Shown here: positions 32,432 to 42,261 of the stretch, piece by piece
How positions within the stretch are numbered: the first letter of the stretch is position 1
How the letters are laid out: each line of letters opens with the position of its first letter
Source: Streptantibioticus silvisoli
GTDB lineage: Bacteria; Actinomycetota; Actinomycetes; Streptomycetales; Streptomycetaceae
Length of the DNA: 64,000 nt
Direction: 5' to 3'
Assembly: GCF_027947535.2 (NCBI RefSeq)
Contig: NZ_JAAGKO020000012.1
Span: 100,788 to 164,787 of the forward strand
The notes under the pieces: generated by a model
Database searches by the model: none
The model's input: only the letters and a program-made list of their open reading frames with translations
Told to the model about the DNA's origin: nothing
Position numbers and translations under genes: made by a program

Positions 32432-32520
32432 GCTGTCGCATCGTTGACGGATTGCTGAGCCCTCGCCGGTCGGCCGCAGGTTCCACCAGTCCATTCCATC
32501 TGTTCCGCTGAGGAGCCGAA

Positions 32521-35500
32521 ATGCCCCAAGAGCGCGCGGCACGGGATTTGCACGCCGTGACGGAGTTTCTGCTTTCTCGCGTTGCCGAGGTGCTGGACGT
32601 GGCCAAGGATTCGGTGGATCGCTGGGCGCCGATGCACCGGTACGGCCTGGACTCGCTGAAGTCCGCGACGCTCGCCGCCGAGTTGTCCGAATTCCTCGGC
32701 TGGAAAGTCCCGGTCACCTGGATGTGGCAGTACCCGACCGTCGACGAGCTGTCCCGCGCGCTGGTCGACGGTCCGCGTGCCGCGCAGGCCGCCCCCGCCG
32801 ACGACCGCCGGGTGGCGTCCCACGAGCCCGTCGCGATCGTGGGCATCGGCTGCCGGTTCCCCGGCGGACCGGACCCGTCCGCGTTCTGGCAGCTGCTGGT
32901 GGAGGGCGGCGACGCCGTCGGACCGGTGCCGGCCGCGCGGCGCGAGATGCTGAACGGCAGGGCGCGCTGGGGCGGGTTCATCGACGGCATCGACCAGTTC
33001 GATCCGCTGTTCTTCGGCATCTCACCGCGCGAAGCCGTCCAGATGGACCCGCAGCAACGCCTGGTGCTGGAGCTGTGCTGGGAGGCGCTGGAGGACGCGG
33101 GGGTCGCGCCGCTCAGCCTGGTCGGCACCGAGACCGGCGTGTTCATGGCGTCCTGCTGGGGCGACTACGCGGCGCTGGCGCACTATCGCGGTCCCGACAG
33201 CCGGATCACCCCGCACACCGCGACCGGCATGCACGACGGCATCATCGCCAACCGGGTCTCCTACGTCCTCGGCCTGCAAGGGCCGAGCATGGCGATCGAC
33301 GCCGCCTGCGCCGGATCGCTGGTCTCGGTGCACCTGGGCTGCCAGTCGATCTGGATGGGCGAGAGCGAACTGGTGCTGGCCGGGGGCGTGAACCTGAGCT
33401 TCGTCTCCGACTACTACGCCGCCATGGAGGCGATGGGCGCGCTCGCCCCGGACGGCCGCTGCAAGACCTTCGACGCCCGCGCCGACGGCTACGTCCGCGG
33501 TGAGGGCGCCGGGGTCGTCGTGCTGGCGCCGTTGAGCGTGGCGCTGGAGCGCGAACTGCCGGTGTACTGCGTGATCAAGGGCAGCTCGGCCAACAACGAC
33601 GGTCTGAGCAACGGCATGACCGCGCCGAACCCGCAGGCGCAGGAGCTGATGCTCCGCAACGCCTACCGGCGGGCCGGCATCAAGCCGTCGCTGGTGGACT
33701 ACGTCGAGTGCCACGGCTCCGCGACGCCGCTCGGCGACCCCATCGAGGTCAACGCCATCGGCGCGGTCCTGGGCGGCAACCGGGGAGAGGCGCTGCGACT
33801 CGGCTCGGTCAAGTCCAACGTCGGGCACCTGGAGGCGGCGGCCGGCATCGTCGGCCTGGTCAAACTCGCCCTGTCCATCCGCAACGGCGTACTGCCGCCG
33901 AGCCTGCACTACCTCAGTCCGAACCCGCAGATCCTGTTCGACGAGTACAACCTCACCGTCCAGGACCGGTTGACGGCGTGGCCGCGGCGGTCCGACGCGC
34001 GCCGGGCGGGCGTCAGCTCGTTCGGCTTCGGCGGCGCGATCTGCCACGTCGCCGTCGAGGAACTGCCGCGTCCCGAGGGCGCGTTGCTGCTGCTGGCCGC
34101 CGACTCCCGGGAGGCGCTGGCCGAGCGGGCCGCGGCGCTGCGGGACGGCAACGACCTGCGGGCGGTCTGCGGGCGCCCCCCTGGCGACGGCGCGTTCCGG
34201 CTCGCGGCCGCCGCGCGCGACATGACCGAACTGCGCGCGCAGCTGGACGCCTTCGCCGCCGGCACACCGGCCGCCGGGTTGAGCGTGGGGGAGAAGGCCG
34301 GACGCCGGCCGCGGGTGGCGTTCCTGTTCTCCGGCAACGGGTCGCAGTGGGTGGGCATGGGCCGCCAACTGCTCGCCGGCATGCCGGTGTTCCGGCGGTC
34401 CATGATGCGCTGCGACCGGCGGATGCGGGACCTGCTGGGCTTCTCGCTCGTCGACCAGCTGCTGGCGGCCGACGGCCGCATCGACGACATGGACGTCTTC
34501 CAGCCCCTGCTGTTCTCCCTCCAGGTCTCGCTGGCCGACGCCTGGCGCTCGCTGGGGGTGGAGCCGGACGTCGTCGTGGGACAGAGCGTCGGTGAGTTCG
34601 CCGCCTCCCACATCGCCGGCGCGCTCGACTTCGACGACGCCTCCCGCCTGGCCGCCGGCCACGGCCGCCTCCTCCAGCAGTTGGCTGTCGGCCGCGGCGA
34701 CGGCATCGTGGCCACCACCGGCGCCGACGCCGTCCGGCCGTACCTGAGCGGCCAGTTGACGGTTTCCGGCTTCAACGGCCCGGCCTCCACCCTGGTCACC
34801 GGCACCCCGCAGGAGATCGACGCACTGGTGCGGCGGCTGACCGAGGACGGTGTCACGAGCCACCGGGTGCGGATGGGCCACGCGCCGCACTCGCCGCTGG
34901 TCGACCACGTCCTCGCCCCGCTGAAGGTCGAACTCGCCGGCCTCGAACCGCGCACCACCCGCATCCCGATGATCTCGACCGTCACCGGCGAACCGGTCGA
35001 CGGCGCCGAACTCGGGGCGGACTACTGGGCGGACAACCTGCGCCGGGAGATCCGGGTGGTCGAGGCCCTGACGACGCTGCGCGGCCACGACGTCGACGCG
35101 GTGATCGAGATCAGTCCGCATCCGGTGCTGCTCAAGTCGGTGTCGGAGCTCCTGACGGCGACCACCCTGCCCTCGCTGCGGCGCGGCGCCGACGAGGCGT
35201 GGACCCTGCTGGGCTCGCTCGGCGCGCTGTACGCCGCGGGGCACCCCGTGACGGCCGCACCGCTCCTGGCGGGGGACCGGGGACGGCACGTCGCGCCGAG
35301 CCCGGGCGGCGTCGCGGTGGACGAAGCGGTGCACCTGGTACCCGTCACGGCGCACTCGGCGCAGGCGCTGGCCGACCTGTGCCGTGAGCTGTCCAACCAG
35401 GTCGAACGGGACGCCAACCTGCGGATCAGCGACCTCGCCTACACGCTCGCCACCAGGCGCACCCCGCACAACCACCGCGTGGCGCTGTTCGCCGGCAACC

Positions 35501-38500
35501 GCCAGCAGGTCCTGGACGGGCTCGCCCGCGCCGCCGCCGGTCAGCCGCACCCCGACGTCGTCACGGGCACGGTCGCCGGCAACAGCGACCGGCGGGTGGC
35601 GCTGGTGTTCTCCGGCGGCGGAACGCAGTGGGTCGGCATGGGCCGGGAACTCCTGCGCTCGCACGCCGGCTTCCGCGCCTGGATGCACGCCTGCGACGCC
35701 GCGGTGCGCGCGGCCGGCGGCTGCTCGGTGCTCGAACAGCTCGCCGCCCCGGCCGACCGGGCCCGGTTCGAGGAGATGGACTTCCAGCAGCCCGTGCTGT
35801 TCGCCCTCCAGGTCTCGCTGGCGAAGGCCTGGGCCGGACTCGGCGTCGAACCGGCCGCCGTCGTCGGGCACAGCCTGGGCGAGGTCGCCGCCGCGTGCGT
35901 CGCCGGCCTGCTCTCGCTGGACGACGCCGCCCGCGTGGTGGTCGCCCGCTCGTACCTGCTCGAACGCGCGGCGGCCCCCGGCGCCATGATCTCGGTCGAC
36001 CTGCCGGAGCAGGAGCTGTTGCCGTGGGTCGCCCGGTACGCCGACCACGCGGCCGTCGCCGTGGTGAACAGCCCCACCAGCGCGGCGGTCTCCGGCTCGC
36101 CCGACGCCGTCCGCGCCCTGGAGGCCGACCTGCGGCGGGCCGGGATCTCCACCAGGAACATCCGGGTCGAACGGCCGGTGCACAGCCCCGGCATGGACCC
36201 GCTGATCCAGCCGCTGCGCGAACTCATCGACGGCATCACCCCGTTGACCGGCACCACCGCCTTCCACTCCACGGCACTCGCCGACACGGTGAACCCGGTC
36301 GCCGACGTCGACTACTGGGCGCACAACCTGCGCAACCAGGTCCGGTTCGCCGAGACGATCGGCGCGCTGGTCGACGACGGAATCGCGACCTTCGTCGAGA
36401 TCGGCCCGCACGAGACGCTGCGCGGCGCGGTCGAGGAGATCGCGCTGACCCGGGGGGCCCGGGTGCACGCGATCAACTCCCTGCGGCGCGACGAAAGCGA
36501 CGTCCGCTGCCTGCTGGGAGCCGCCGCGTCGTTGTACGTCAGGGGCATTCCGCTGACCTTCGACCCGTTGTTCGCCGACGACGTCGAGGTCGTGCGGACC
36601 CCGCTTGTGCAGTGGCAGAAGGAGCGCTACTGGCTGGACACCGAGCCGCGCGTCCACGCGGCGCCGGCCCCGGTCGCCGGGGCAACGGCCGCGACCCCGG
36701 CCGAAAGCGCGAACGGGACCGGGAACACGAGCGGGACCGGGAACGCGGCCGGGGTCGCCGCCGGGGAGAGCAGGTCGGTGGAGCAGATCGTCCTGGGGGA
36801 GATCTCCGACGCGGTGGGCGTGCCGGCGGCCAGGTTCCACGAGGGCGCCAGCCTGCGGGAGTTCGGCCTCGACTCGATGCTGGCGATCCGGCTGGTCAAC
36901 AGGTTGCAGTCGCTGTTCGGGCAGCGGGTCTCACCGGTGGTGTTCCTCGACGGCCGGACCATCCCCGAGCTGGTCGGCCACATCGTCGAGACCATCGGCC
37001 GGCCGGCCGCGCCCACGGCGGCCGAACCGCCACCGGCCGCGCTGCCGCAGCAGCCCCGCACGCCGCAACCGCAGCTCCAACCACCCCTCCAGCCGCAGGC
37101 GTTGACCGAACCTGCGCCGGCGCCGAAGCCCGCGCCCGCCCCGGCGTTCCTCGACGACCTGTCCGAACTGGACGCCGAGGAGCTGGTGGACGAGCTGGCC
37201 GCGCGCGGGTTGCTGGAGCCCACCGGCGCACCGGCGCTCGACCAGCTGCGGGCCGACGATCCCGGTTTCGCACTGGCGCCGGCCTCGCACGGCCAGGGCT
37301 CGCTGTGGTTCATGCAGCAGGTCGATCCGGACGCGGTGCCCTACAACTTCATGGTGGCCGCCCGGATCCGTACCGCGGTCGACGAACGGGCGCTCGACGG
37401 CGCCGTGCGGGCCGTGATCGAGCGGCACCCCGCGCTGCGCACGCTCTTCGTCGAGGCCGGCGGCAGCCCGCGCCAGGTCATCCTGGACGAGCCGGTGTAC
37501 GAGTTCCTCGTCGTGGACAGCACCGAGCTGGACGACGAGCAGGCCCGCGAGGAACTCGCCGCCTACGGGCACCTGCCGCTGGACCTGGACAACGGGCCCT
37601 TGGTGCGCGTGGTGCTGATGACGCGCGGACCGGCCGACCACTACCTGCTGGTGCTGGTGCACCACATCGCCTCGGACGCGGCGTCGGCCGACGTGATGAT
37701 CCGCGAACTCCAGCAGTTCTACCAGGGGTCCGACCCGGCCGGCGGTGAACCGGCCGCGTCCTACACGGAGTTCGTCGAGTGGGAGCGGCGGTGGCTGGCC
37801 GGACCGGCCGCCGACGCGGCCCTGGAGTGGTGGTCGCAGCGACTGGCCGACCCGCCCGCCCACGTCGACCTGTCCACCCGGCGGCGACCGCCCGGCGTCA
37901 CCTACGAGGGCCGCGACCTGACGTTCCGCTGGAGCGCGGAAGAGTCCCGCCGGCTGCGGGAGTTCGCGGTGCGCGAGGGGGTCTCGGTGAGCACCGTCGT
38001 GCTGGCCGGCTTCTTCGCCACCCTCAACCGCGCGGCCGGCGTGCGGGACTCCGTACTGGCCACCGCCATCGCCCAACGCGCCGAGCCCGGTTGGGAATCC
38101 GCCATCGGCTACTACCTGAACACGGTGCTGGTACGGGCGAAACCCGCCGGCGACCGCAGCTTCCGGGACCTGCTGAGCGAGGTCCACGCCTTCGCGCTCG
38201 GCCTGCTGGAGCACATGAACTACCCCCTCGACCTGCTGGCGTCCACCCTGAAACCGCCCAGGGCCGAGGGCCGTTCCCCGTGGTTCGACGTGGTGGTGAA
38301 CTGGCTGTCCTCGGAGGCGTTCCCCCGGTCCGTGAAGCTCTTCCACGGCATCGGCGACACCATCGCGCCCGACAGCGCCCTGCCGCTCGAACCGCTGCCG
38401 GTGCGCAGGCACCTCGCCAAGTTCGACCTGGAGATCTCGATGGCCGACATCGGCGGCGAGGTGGTCGGCCACGTCCAGTACAAACCCAGCTACCTGGAGA

Positions 38501-38622
38501 GGGAGACCGTGACGGCACTGCTCACGCTCTACCGCGCTGTGCTCTTCGACTCGATCGCCCACCCCGACCTGGTACTCGACGACATCACCGCCGGCGGCCG
38601 TCCCGAGGGGACGCACCGGTGA
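32521..38622 (+). CDS. Hybrid PKS-NRPS: ACP-KS-AT-AT-ACP-C
   Basis: A 2033-residue megasynthase. An N-terminal ACP (YGLDSLKS, Ser45) is followed by KS (about 100-530) with AACAGS (Cys about 263), CHGSATPLGD (His about 397) and NVGHLEAA, so Cys-His-His is intact although the flanking residues deviate. Two AT domains follow: AT1 (about 597-880) has GQSVGE instead of GHSxGE and HAPHS; AT2 (about 1024-1330) has GHSLGE and RPVHS, and is preceded by its own KS-AT-type linker. A second ACP (FGLDSML, Ser about 1452) and a condensation domain (about 1580-2030) with HHIASDA end the protein. No reductive domain or thioesterase. The N-terminal ACP implies loading in trans. Start ATG with GAGGAG 6-7 bases upstream; stop overlaps the next start (GTGA). 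Confidence 0.9.
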   Translation: MPQERAARDLHAVTEFLLSRVAEVLDVAKDSVDRWAPMHRYGLDSLKSATLAAELSEFLGWKVPVTWMWQYPTVDELSRALVDGPRAAQAAPADDRRVASHEPVAIVGIGCRFPGGPDPSAFWQLLVEGGDAVGPVPAARREMLNGRARWGGFIDGIDQFDPLFFGISPREAVQMDPQQRLVLELCWEALEDAGVAPLSLVGTETGVFMASCWGDYAALAHYRGPDSRITPHTATGMHDGIIANRVSYVLGLQGPSMAIDAACAGSLVSVHLGCQSIWMGESELVLAGGVNLSFVSDYYAAMEAMGALAPDGRCKTFDARADGYVRGEGAGVVVLAPLSVALERELPVYCVIKGSSANNDGLSNGMTAPNPQAQELMLRNAYRRAGIKPSLVDYVECHGSATPLGDPIEVNAIGAVLGGNRGEALRLGSVKSNVGHLEAAAGIVGLVKLALSIRNGVLPPSLHYLSPNPQILFDEYNLTVQDRLTAWPRRSDARRAGVSSFGFGGAICHVAVEELPRPEGALLLLAADSREALAERAAALRDGNDLRAVCGRPPGDGAFRLAAAARDMTELRAQLDAFAAGTPAAGLSVGEKAGRRPRVAFLFSGNGSQWVGMGRQLLAGMPVFRRSMMRCDRRMRDLLGFSLVDQLLAADGRIDDMDVFQPLLFSLQVSLADAWRSLGVEPDVVVGQSVGEFAASHIAGALDFDDASRLAAGHGRLLQQLAVGRGDGIVATTGADAVRPYLSGQLTVSGFNGPASTLVTGTPQEIDALVRRLTEDGVTSHRVRMGHAPHSPLVDHVLAPLKVELAGLEPRTTRIPMISTVTGEPVDGAELGADYWADNLRREIRVVEALTTLRGHDVDAVIEISPHPVLLKSVSELLTATTLPSLRRGADEAWTLLGSLGALYAAGHPVTAAPLLAGDRGRHVAPSPGGVAVDEAVHLVPVTAHSAQALADLCRELSNQVERDANLRISDLAYTLATRRTPHNHRVALFAGNRQQVLDGLARAAAGQPHPDVVTGTVAGNSDRRVALVFSGGGTQWVGMGRELLRSHAGFRAWMHACDAAVRAAGGCSVLEQLAAPADRARFEEMDFQQPVLFALQVSLAKAWAGLGVEPAAVVGHSLGEVAAACVAGLLSLDDAARVVVARSYLLERAAAPGAMISVDLPEQELLPWVARYADHAAVAVVNSPTSAAVSGSPDAVRALEADLRRAGISTRNIRVERPVHSPGMDPLIQPLRELIDGITPLTGTTAFHSTALADTVNPVADVDYWAHNLRNQVRFAETIGALVDDGIATFVEIGPHETLRGAVEEIALTRGARVHAINSLRRDESDVRCLLGAAASLYVRGIPLTFDPLFADDVEVVRTPLVQWQKERYWLDTEPRVHAAPAPVAGATAATPAESANGTGNTSGTGNAAGVAAGESRSVEQIVLGEISDAVGVPAARFHEGASLREFGLDSMLAIRLVNRLQSLFGQRVSPVVFLDGRTIPELVGHIVETIGRPAAPTAAEPPPAALPQQPRTPQPQLQPPLQPQALTEPAPAPKPAPAPAFLDDLSELDAEELVDELAARGLLEPTGAPALDQLRADDPGFALAPASHGQGSLWFMQQVDPDAVPYNFMVAARIRTAVDERALDGAVRAVIERHPALRTLFVEAGGSPRQVILDEPVYEFLVVDSTELDDEQAREELAAYGHLPLDLDNGPLVRVVLMTRGPADHYLLVLVHHIASDAASADVMIRELQQFYQGSDPAGGEPAASYTEFVEWERRWLAGPAADAALEWWSQRLADPPAHVDLSTRRRPPGVTYEGRDLTFRWSAEESRRLREFAVREGVSVSTVVLAGFFATLNRAAGVRDSVLATAIAQRAEPGWESAIGYYLNTVLVRAKPAGDRSFRDLLSEVHAFALGLLEHMNYPLDLLASTLKPPRAEGRSPWFDVVVNWLSSEAFPRSVKLFHGIGDTIAPDSALPLEPLPVRRHLAKFDLEISMADIGGEVVGHVQYKPSYLERETVTALLTLYRAVLFDSIAHPDLVLDDITAGGRPEGTHR

Positions 38623-40439
38623 CCGGGACCCTGCACGCCGAGTTCCTCGAACAGGCGGCCAAGAACCCCGGCGCCACCGCGCTCTACAGCGACGCCGGCG
38701 TCCTGACCTACCGCGACCTCGACGAGCGCTCCCGCGTGCTGGCCGAACGGCTCGCCGCCGACGGCGCCGGACCCGGCGTGCCGGTCGGCGTCTGCGTCGA
38801 GCGCACGCCCGACCTGCTCGTCGGCATCCTGGCCGTGCTGCGCGCCGGCTCCTGCTACGTGCCGCTGGACCCGAAGTACCCGGCCGACCGACTGGACTTC
38901 ATGGTCCGCGACAGCGGGACCCGCCTGCTGCTGACCACGCCGGCGTCCCGGGCCGCGTGCCCGGCCGGACCCACCGTCGTCGTGCTGGGCGCGACCGTGG
39001 TGACCGAACCCGGCGAGCGGCCGGTGCCGGTCGTGCCCGGCGACACCGCGTACGTGATCTACACCTCGGGATCCACCGGCCGGCCCAAGGGCGTGGCCGT
39101 CCGGCACAGCGGCTGCGTGGCCATGCTGTCCGAGCTGGACCGGATTCTCGCCGACTGCGACCTGAGCGGCGTCTCCGCGGCCAGCTCGGTCTGCTTCGAC
39201 ATGTCCGTGATGGAGATCTTCGGCGCGCTGAGCCGCGGCGGCGCCGTCGTCCTGGTGGAAAGCGCCGTGCACCTGCCGGAGAGCCGGTACGTCGAGCGGA
39301 TCACCCACCTCAACGTCGTCCCGTCGGTGATGAACAGCCTGCTCGACGCCGGCGGCCTGCCGCCGAACCTGCGCTCGGTGGTGTTCGGCGGCGAGCCCCT
39401 GCGGCGCAAGCTGGTGGACCGGGCGTACCGGGAGACCGGCGCCGACCGGGTCTTCAACGCCTACGGCCCCACCGAGGGAACCGTCTTCTGCGCGTTCAAG
39501 CTGGTGCCGCGCGACGGGACCGACGAGCCCACCGTCGGCACCCCGTCGGCCTGCGCCCGGGTCCACGTGCTCGACGAGAACCTCCAGCGGGTGCCGGCCG
39601 GCGTGCCCGGTGAGCTGTACCTCGGCGGCGTCGGCCTCGCCCACGGCTACGTCGACCGGCCGCTCACCACCGCGGAACGGTTCGTGCCGGACCCGTTCCT
39701 GCCCGGCGAACGCATGTACCGCACCGGTGACGTCGTCAGGCTGACCGACGACGGTGAGCTGGCGTTCGTCGGCCGCACCGACCACCAGGTCAAGATGCGC
39801 GGCTACCGCATCGAACTGGGGGAGATCGAGGCCCGGTTGACCGGCTGCCCCGAGGTGCGCGAGGCCGCGGCCGTGGTACACGGTGCCCGGCTGGTCGGCT
39901 ACGTCGTGCCCGCGGGCGGGACCGGCGACGGCGTCCGGCTGGACGCCGCGCTCCAGAGCGCCATCACCGGCAGGCTCGCCGCCGAACTGCCCGACTACAT
40001 GGTGCCCGCCACGGTCGTGTTCCTCGACGCGCTTCCGCTGACACCGGGCGGCAAGCTCGACCGTGCCGCGCTGCCCGAGCCGCCCGCCGCCACGACCGGC
40101 GGGCCGGTGACGGCCGCCGGCACGCCGACCGAGGTGGCGCTGTCGCAGATCTGGGGCGAGCTGCTCTCCCTCGACCCGGCGGGCATCGACGTCAGGGCCG
40201 CCTTCTACGACCTCGGCGGCGACTCGCTGCTGCTCGTGCGGCTGGCCCGGCTGATGACCCGGCGGTTCGACCGCCGCGTGCGGGTGCCCGACCTGTTCAG
40301 CTTCCGCGACATCTTCTCCCTCGGCCGCTGGCTCGACGACGACAGCGGTGAGACCTCCGAGGTGGTCCAGTCGGCCCGTCGCCGCGCCACCGCCCGCCGC
40401 GCCGTGCTGCGCGGCCGTGCCACCCCCAGCGGCACCTGA
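38619..40439 (+). CDS. NRPS adenylation-carrier protein (A-PCP)
   Basis: A 606-residue two-domain NRPS. The A domain (about 8-505) has YVIYTSGSTGRPKGVAV, FDMSVMEIFGAL, NAYGPTEGTVFCAF, YRTGDVVRL, GRTDHQVKMRGYRIELGEIE and A10 TPGGKLDRAAL. My hand-read specificity code is D-M-M-N-V-G-A-V-F-K, which I cannot match to a substrate. The carrier domain (about 520-590) has YDLGGDSLLLV with Ser about 535. It should supply the aminoacyl-S-carrier acceptor for the C domain ending the upstream protein. The start is GTG at 38619, overlapping the upstream stop. There is no thioesterase, so product release is unresolved. Confidence 0.9.
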   Translation: MTGTLHAEFLEQAAKNPGATALYSDAGVLTYRDLDERSRVLAERLAADGAGPGVPVGVCVERTPDLLVGILAVLRAGSCYVPLDPKYPADRLDFMVRDSGTRLLLTTPASRAACPAGPTVVVLGATVVTEPGERPVPVVPGDTAYVIYTSGSTGRPKGVAVRHSGCVAMLSELDRILADCDLSGVSAASSVCFDMSVMEIFGALSRGGAVVLVESAVHLPESRYVERITHLNVVPSVMNSLLDAGGLPPNLRSVVFGGEPLRRKLVDRAYRETGADRVFNAYGPTEGTVFCAFKLVPRDGTDEPTVGTPSACARVHVLDENLQRVPAGVPGELYLGGVGLAHGYVDRPLTTAERFVPDPFLPGERMYRTGDVVRLTDDGELAFVGRTDHQVKMRGYRIELGEIEARLTGCPEVREAAAVVHGARLVGYVVPAGGTGDGVRLDAALQSAITGRLAAELPDYMVPATVVFLDALPLTPGGKLDRAALPEPPAATTGGPVTAAGTPTEVALSQIWGELLSLDPAGIDVRAAFYDLGGDSLLLVRLARLMTRRFDRRVRVPDLFSFRDIFSLGRWLDDDSGETSEVVQSARRRATARRAVLRGRATPSGT

Positions 40440-40474
40440 GCCACCACCGTCCCCACCCGAGGCAGGAGCCTTCC

Positions 40475-42259
40475 ATGTCCGACAGCCCTGAGCAGGAGTA
40501 CGACCCGGGCGACGTGGCCGTCATCGGCATGTCGTGCCGGGCGCCCGGCGCCCGCACCAAGGAACAGTTCTGGGACAACCTCGTGCACGGCAGGGAGTCG
40601 GTGTCGTTCCTGGAGAAGGACGAGATCGAGGCCGACGACACCTTGATCCACAACCCGTTCTACGTGCGGGCCTGCGGGGTGCTGGACGGCTACGACGAGT
40701 TCGACCCGTCGGTGTTCGGCATCGGCGACCGGATGGCGGCCGCGACGACCCCGGAGAACCGGCTGTTCATCGAAAGCGCATGGGAGGCGCTGGAGGACGG
40801 CGGCTACGACCCGGACCGGATCACCGGCGAGGTGGGCATCTACGGCGCCAACAACCCACAGACCGCCGCGCTCTACAGCTCCCCGCCGGACCGGGTCTCC
40901 GTCGGCCCCGAGGCGATCGAGCGCAGCCTGGCCTGGTCGCCGGACACCATGACGTCCAACGCGCTGTACTACCTGGGGCTGACCGGTGAGGCCGTCACCA
41001 TCGCCACCGCCTGCGCCGGCTTCCACTACGCGGTGCACCTGGCCTGCCAGTCGCTGCTGCTCGGCCAGACCGACATGGCGATCGCCGGCGGCGTGATGGT
41101 CCGGCTGCCGCACCCGCGCGGCCACCTGTGGGAGGAGGGCCGCATCCTGTCCAAGGACGGCCACTGCCGCCCGTTCGACGCCAACGGCACCGGCACCTCG
41201 CTGTCCAGCGGTGTCGTCACGGTGCTGCTCAAGCCGCTGGCGGAGGCGGTGGCCGACCGCGACCACGTCTACGCCGTGGTCAAGGGGACCGCCATCAACA
41301 ACAACGGGGTCAGCGCGGTGGCCTACGGCATGGCGCAGCCCGAACGGCTGGGCGCGTGCATCGCCAACGCCATGCAGGTCGGCGGCGTCGACCCGGACAC
41401 CGTGTCGCTGTACGAGGCCAACGGCTTCGGGCTGCCGATCACCGACGAGCTCGAAGTGCACGCGGTCAGCCTGGCGTTCGGCAAGCAGACCGGCACCTGC
41501 TCGATCGGCGCCATCAAGGGCAACGTCGGCCACGGCGGGGTGGTCTCCGGCGGCTTCGGCGCGATGAAGTCCGCGATGTCCCTCTACCACAAGACGCTGG
41601 TGCCGACGATCAACCTGACGGAGGTCAACCAGGAGATCGACTTCCCCACCACCGCGTTCGTACCGCAGCGGGAACTGGCCGCCTGGGAGCCGGAGGCCGG
41701 CATCCGCCGCGCCGGCATCACCTCGATCGGCGGCGGCGGCTTCAACGCACACCTGGTGCTGGAGGAGCCGCCGGCCCTCGCCGGGCGCGCCCCGGAGGCC
41801 GCCGGCCGGCCGCGGCTGGCCACCTTGTCCGCGCTGGACGACGCCGCGCTGGCCCGGCAGCGCGCCAAGCTGAAGGACCGGCTGGCGGCCGACCCCGGCC
41901 TGCGCCTGGACGACATCTGCTTCAGCCTCAACCTGGGCCGCAAGGTGATGCCGCGGCGCTGGGCGGCCGTGGTCCGCAGCCGTGCGGAGCTGATCGAGGC
42001 GCTGTCCGCCGACGCCCCGCGCGGCCTGACCGCCGCCACCGGCAGCGCGCCGCGCACGGACGCGGACGCCTTCCGCCGCAACGGCGAGGGGATCGTGCCG
42101 TCCGGCACGGACGCGCAGGCGCTGTTCGAGCTGGCCGCCGCCTGGGTGAACGGGCAGCGGGCGGACTTCGCCTCCCTGCACGCGGGGGAGGCCAGCCACC
42201 GCGTGCCGCTGCCCACCTACCCGTTCCAGCCGCGCCGGTTCTGGCGCAAGGACTGGTGA
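40475..42259 (+). CDS. Freestanding ketosynthase lacking the HGTGT histidine
   Basis: A 594-residue protein: a type I KS (about 12-430) plus a post-KS linker ending PLPTYPFQPRRFWRKDW. The nucleophile is in ATACAGF. Where an extending KS has EAHGTGTPLGD this has EANGFGLPITD, so the first catalytic His is Asn; the second, NVGH, is kept. KS domains missing that His (KS0) in other synthases do not decarboxylate malonyl units and serve transacylation. Here a freestanding copy between the NRPS and the P450 may transfer, cyclise or release the chain. ATG at 40475 with AGGAG 6 bases upstream. Confidence 0.85.
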   Translation: MSDSPEQEYDPGDVAVIGMSCRAPGARTKEQFWDNLVHGRESVSFLEKDEIEADDTLIHNPFYVRACGVLDGYDEFDPSVFGIGDRMAAATTPENRLFIESAWEALEDGGYDPDRITGEVGIYGANNPQTAALYSSPPDRVSVGPEAIERSLAWSPDTMTSNALYYLGLTGEAVTIATACAGFHYAVHLACQSLLLGQTDMAIAGGVMVRLPHPRGHLWEEGRILSKDGHCRPFDANGTGTSLSSGVVTVLLKPLAEAVADRDHVYAVVKGTAINNNGVSAVAYGMAQPERLGACIANAMQVGGVDPDTVSLYEANGFGLPITDELEVHAVSLAFGKQTGTCSIGAIKGNVGHGGVVSGGFGAMKSAMSLYHKTLVPTINLTEVNQEIDFPTTAFVPQRELAAWEPEAGIRRAGITSIGGGGFNAHLVLEEPPALAGRAPEAAGRPRLATLSALDDAALARQRAKLKDRLAADPGLRLDDICFSLNLGRKVMPRRWAAVVRSRAELIEALSADAPRGLTAATGSAPRTDADAFRRNGEGIVPSGTDAQALFELAAAWVNGQRADFASLHAGEASHRVPLPTYPFQPRRFWRKDW

Positions 42260-42261
42260 CC

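Larger units (their letters stand above)
30750..32520. other. Gene-poor island before the PKS-NRPS operon
   Basis: About 1.8 kb with lower GC than its surroundings in places (for example 31195-31560) and no reading frame with a domain signature or good ribosome binding site. It holds an 8-bp repeat run at 31953 and a two-copy 50-bp repeat at 32332. The promoter of the PKS-NRPS operon should lie in the last few hundred bases; TTGACG at 32446 lacks a convincing partner. Decayed mobile or coding DNA is possible but unproven. Confidence 0.45.

Noticed and set aside
33022..36840. A 1272-residue open frame on the minus strand inside the PKS-NRPS gene
   Set aside because: It is antisense to the KS and AT domains and has no family motifs or RBS.
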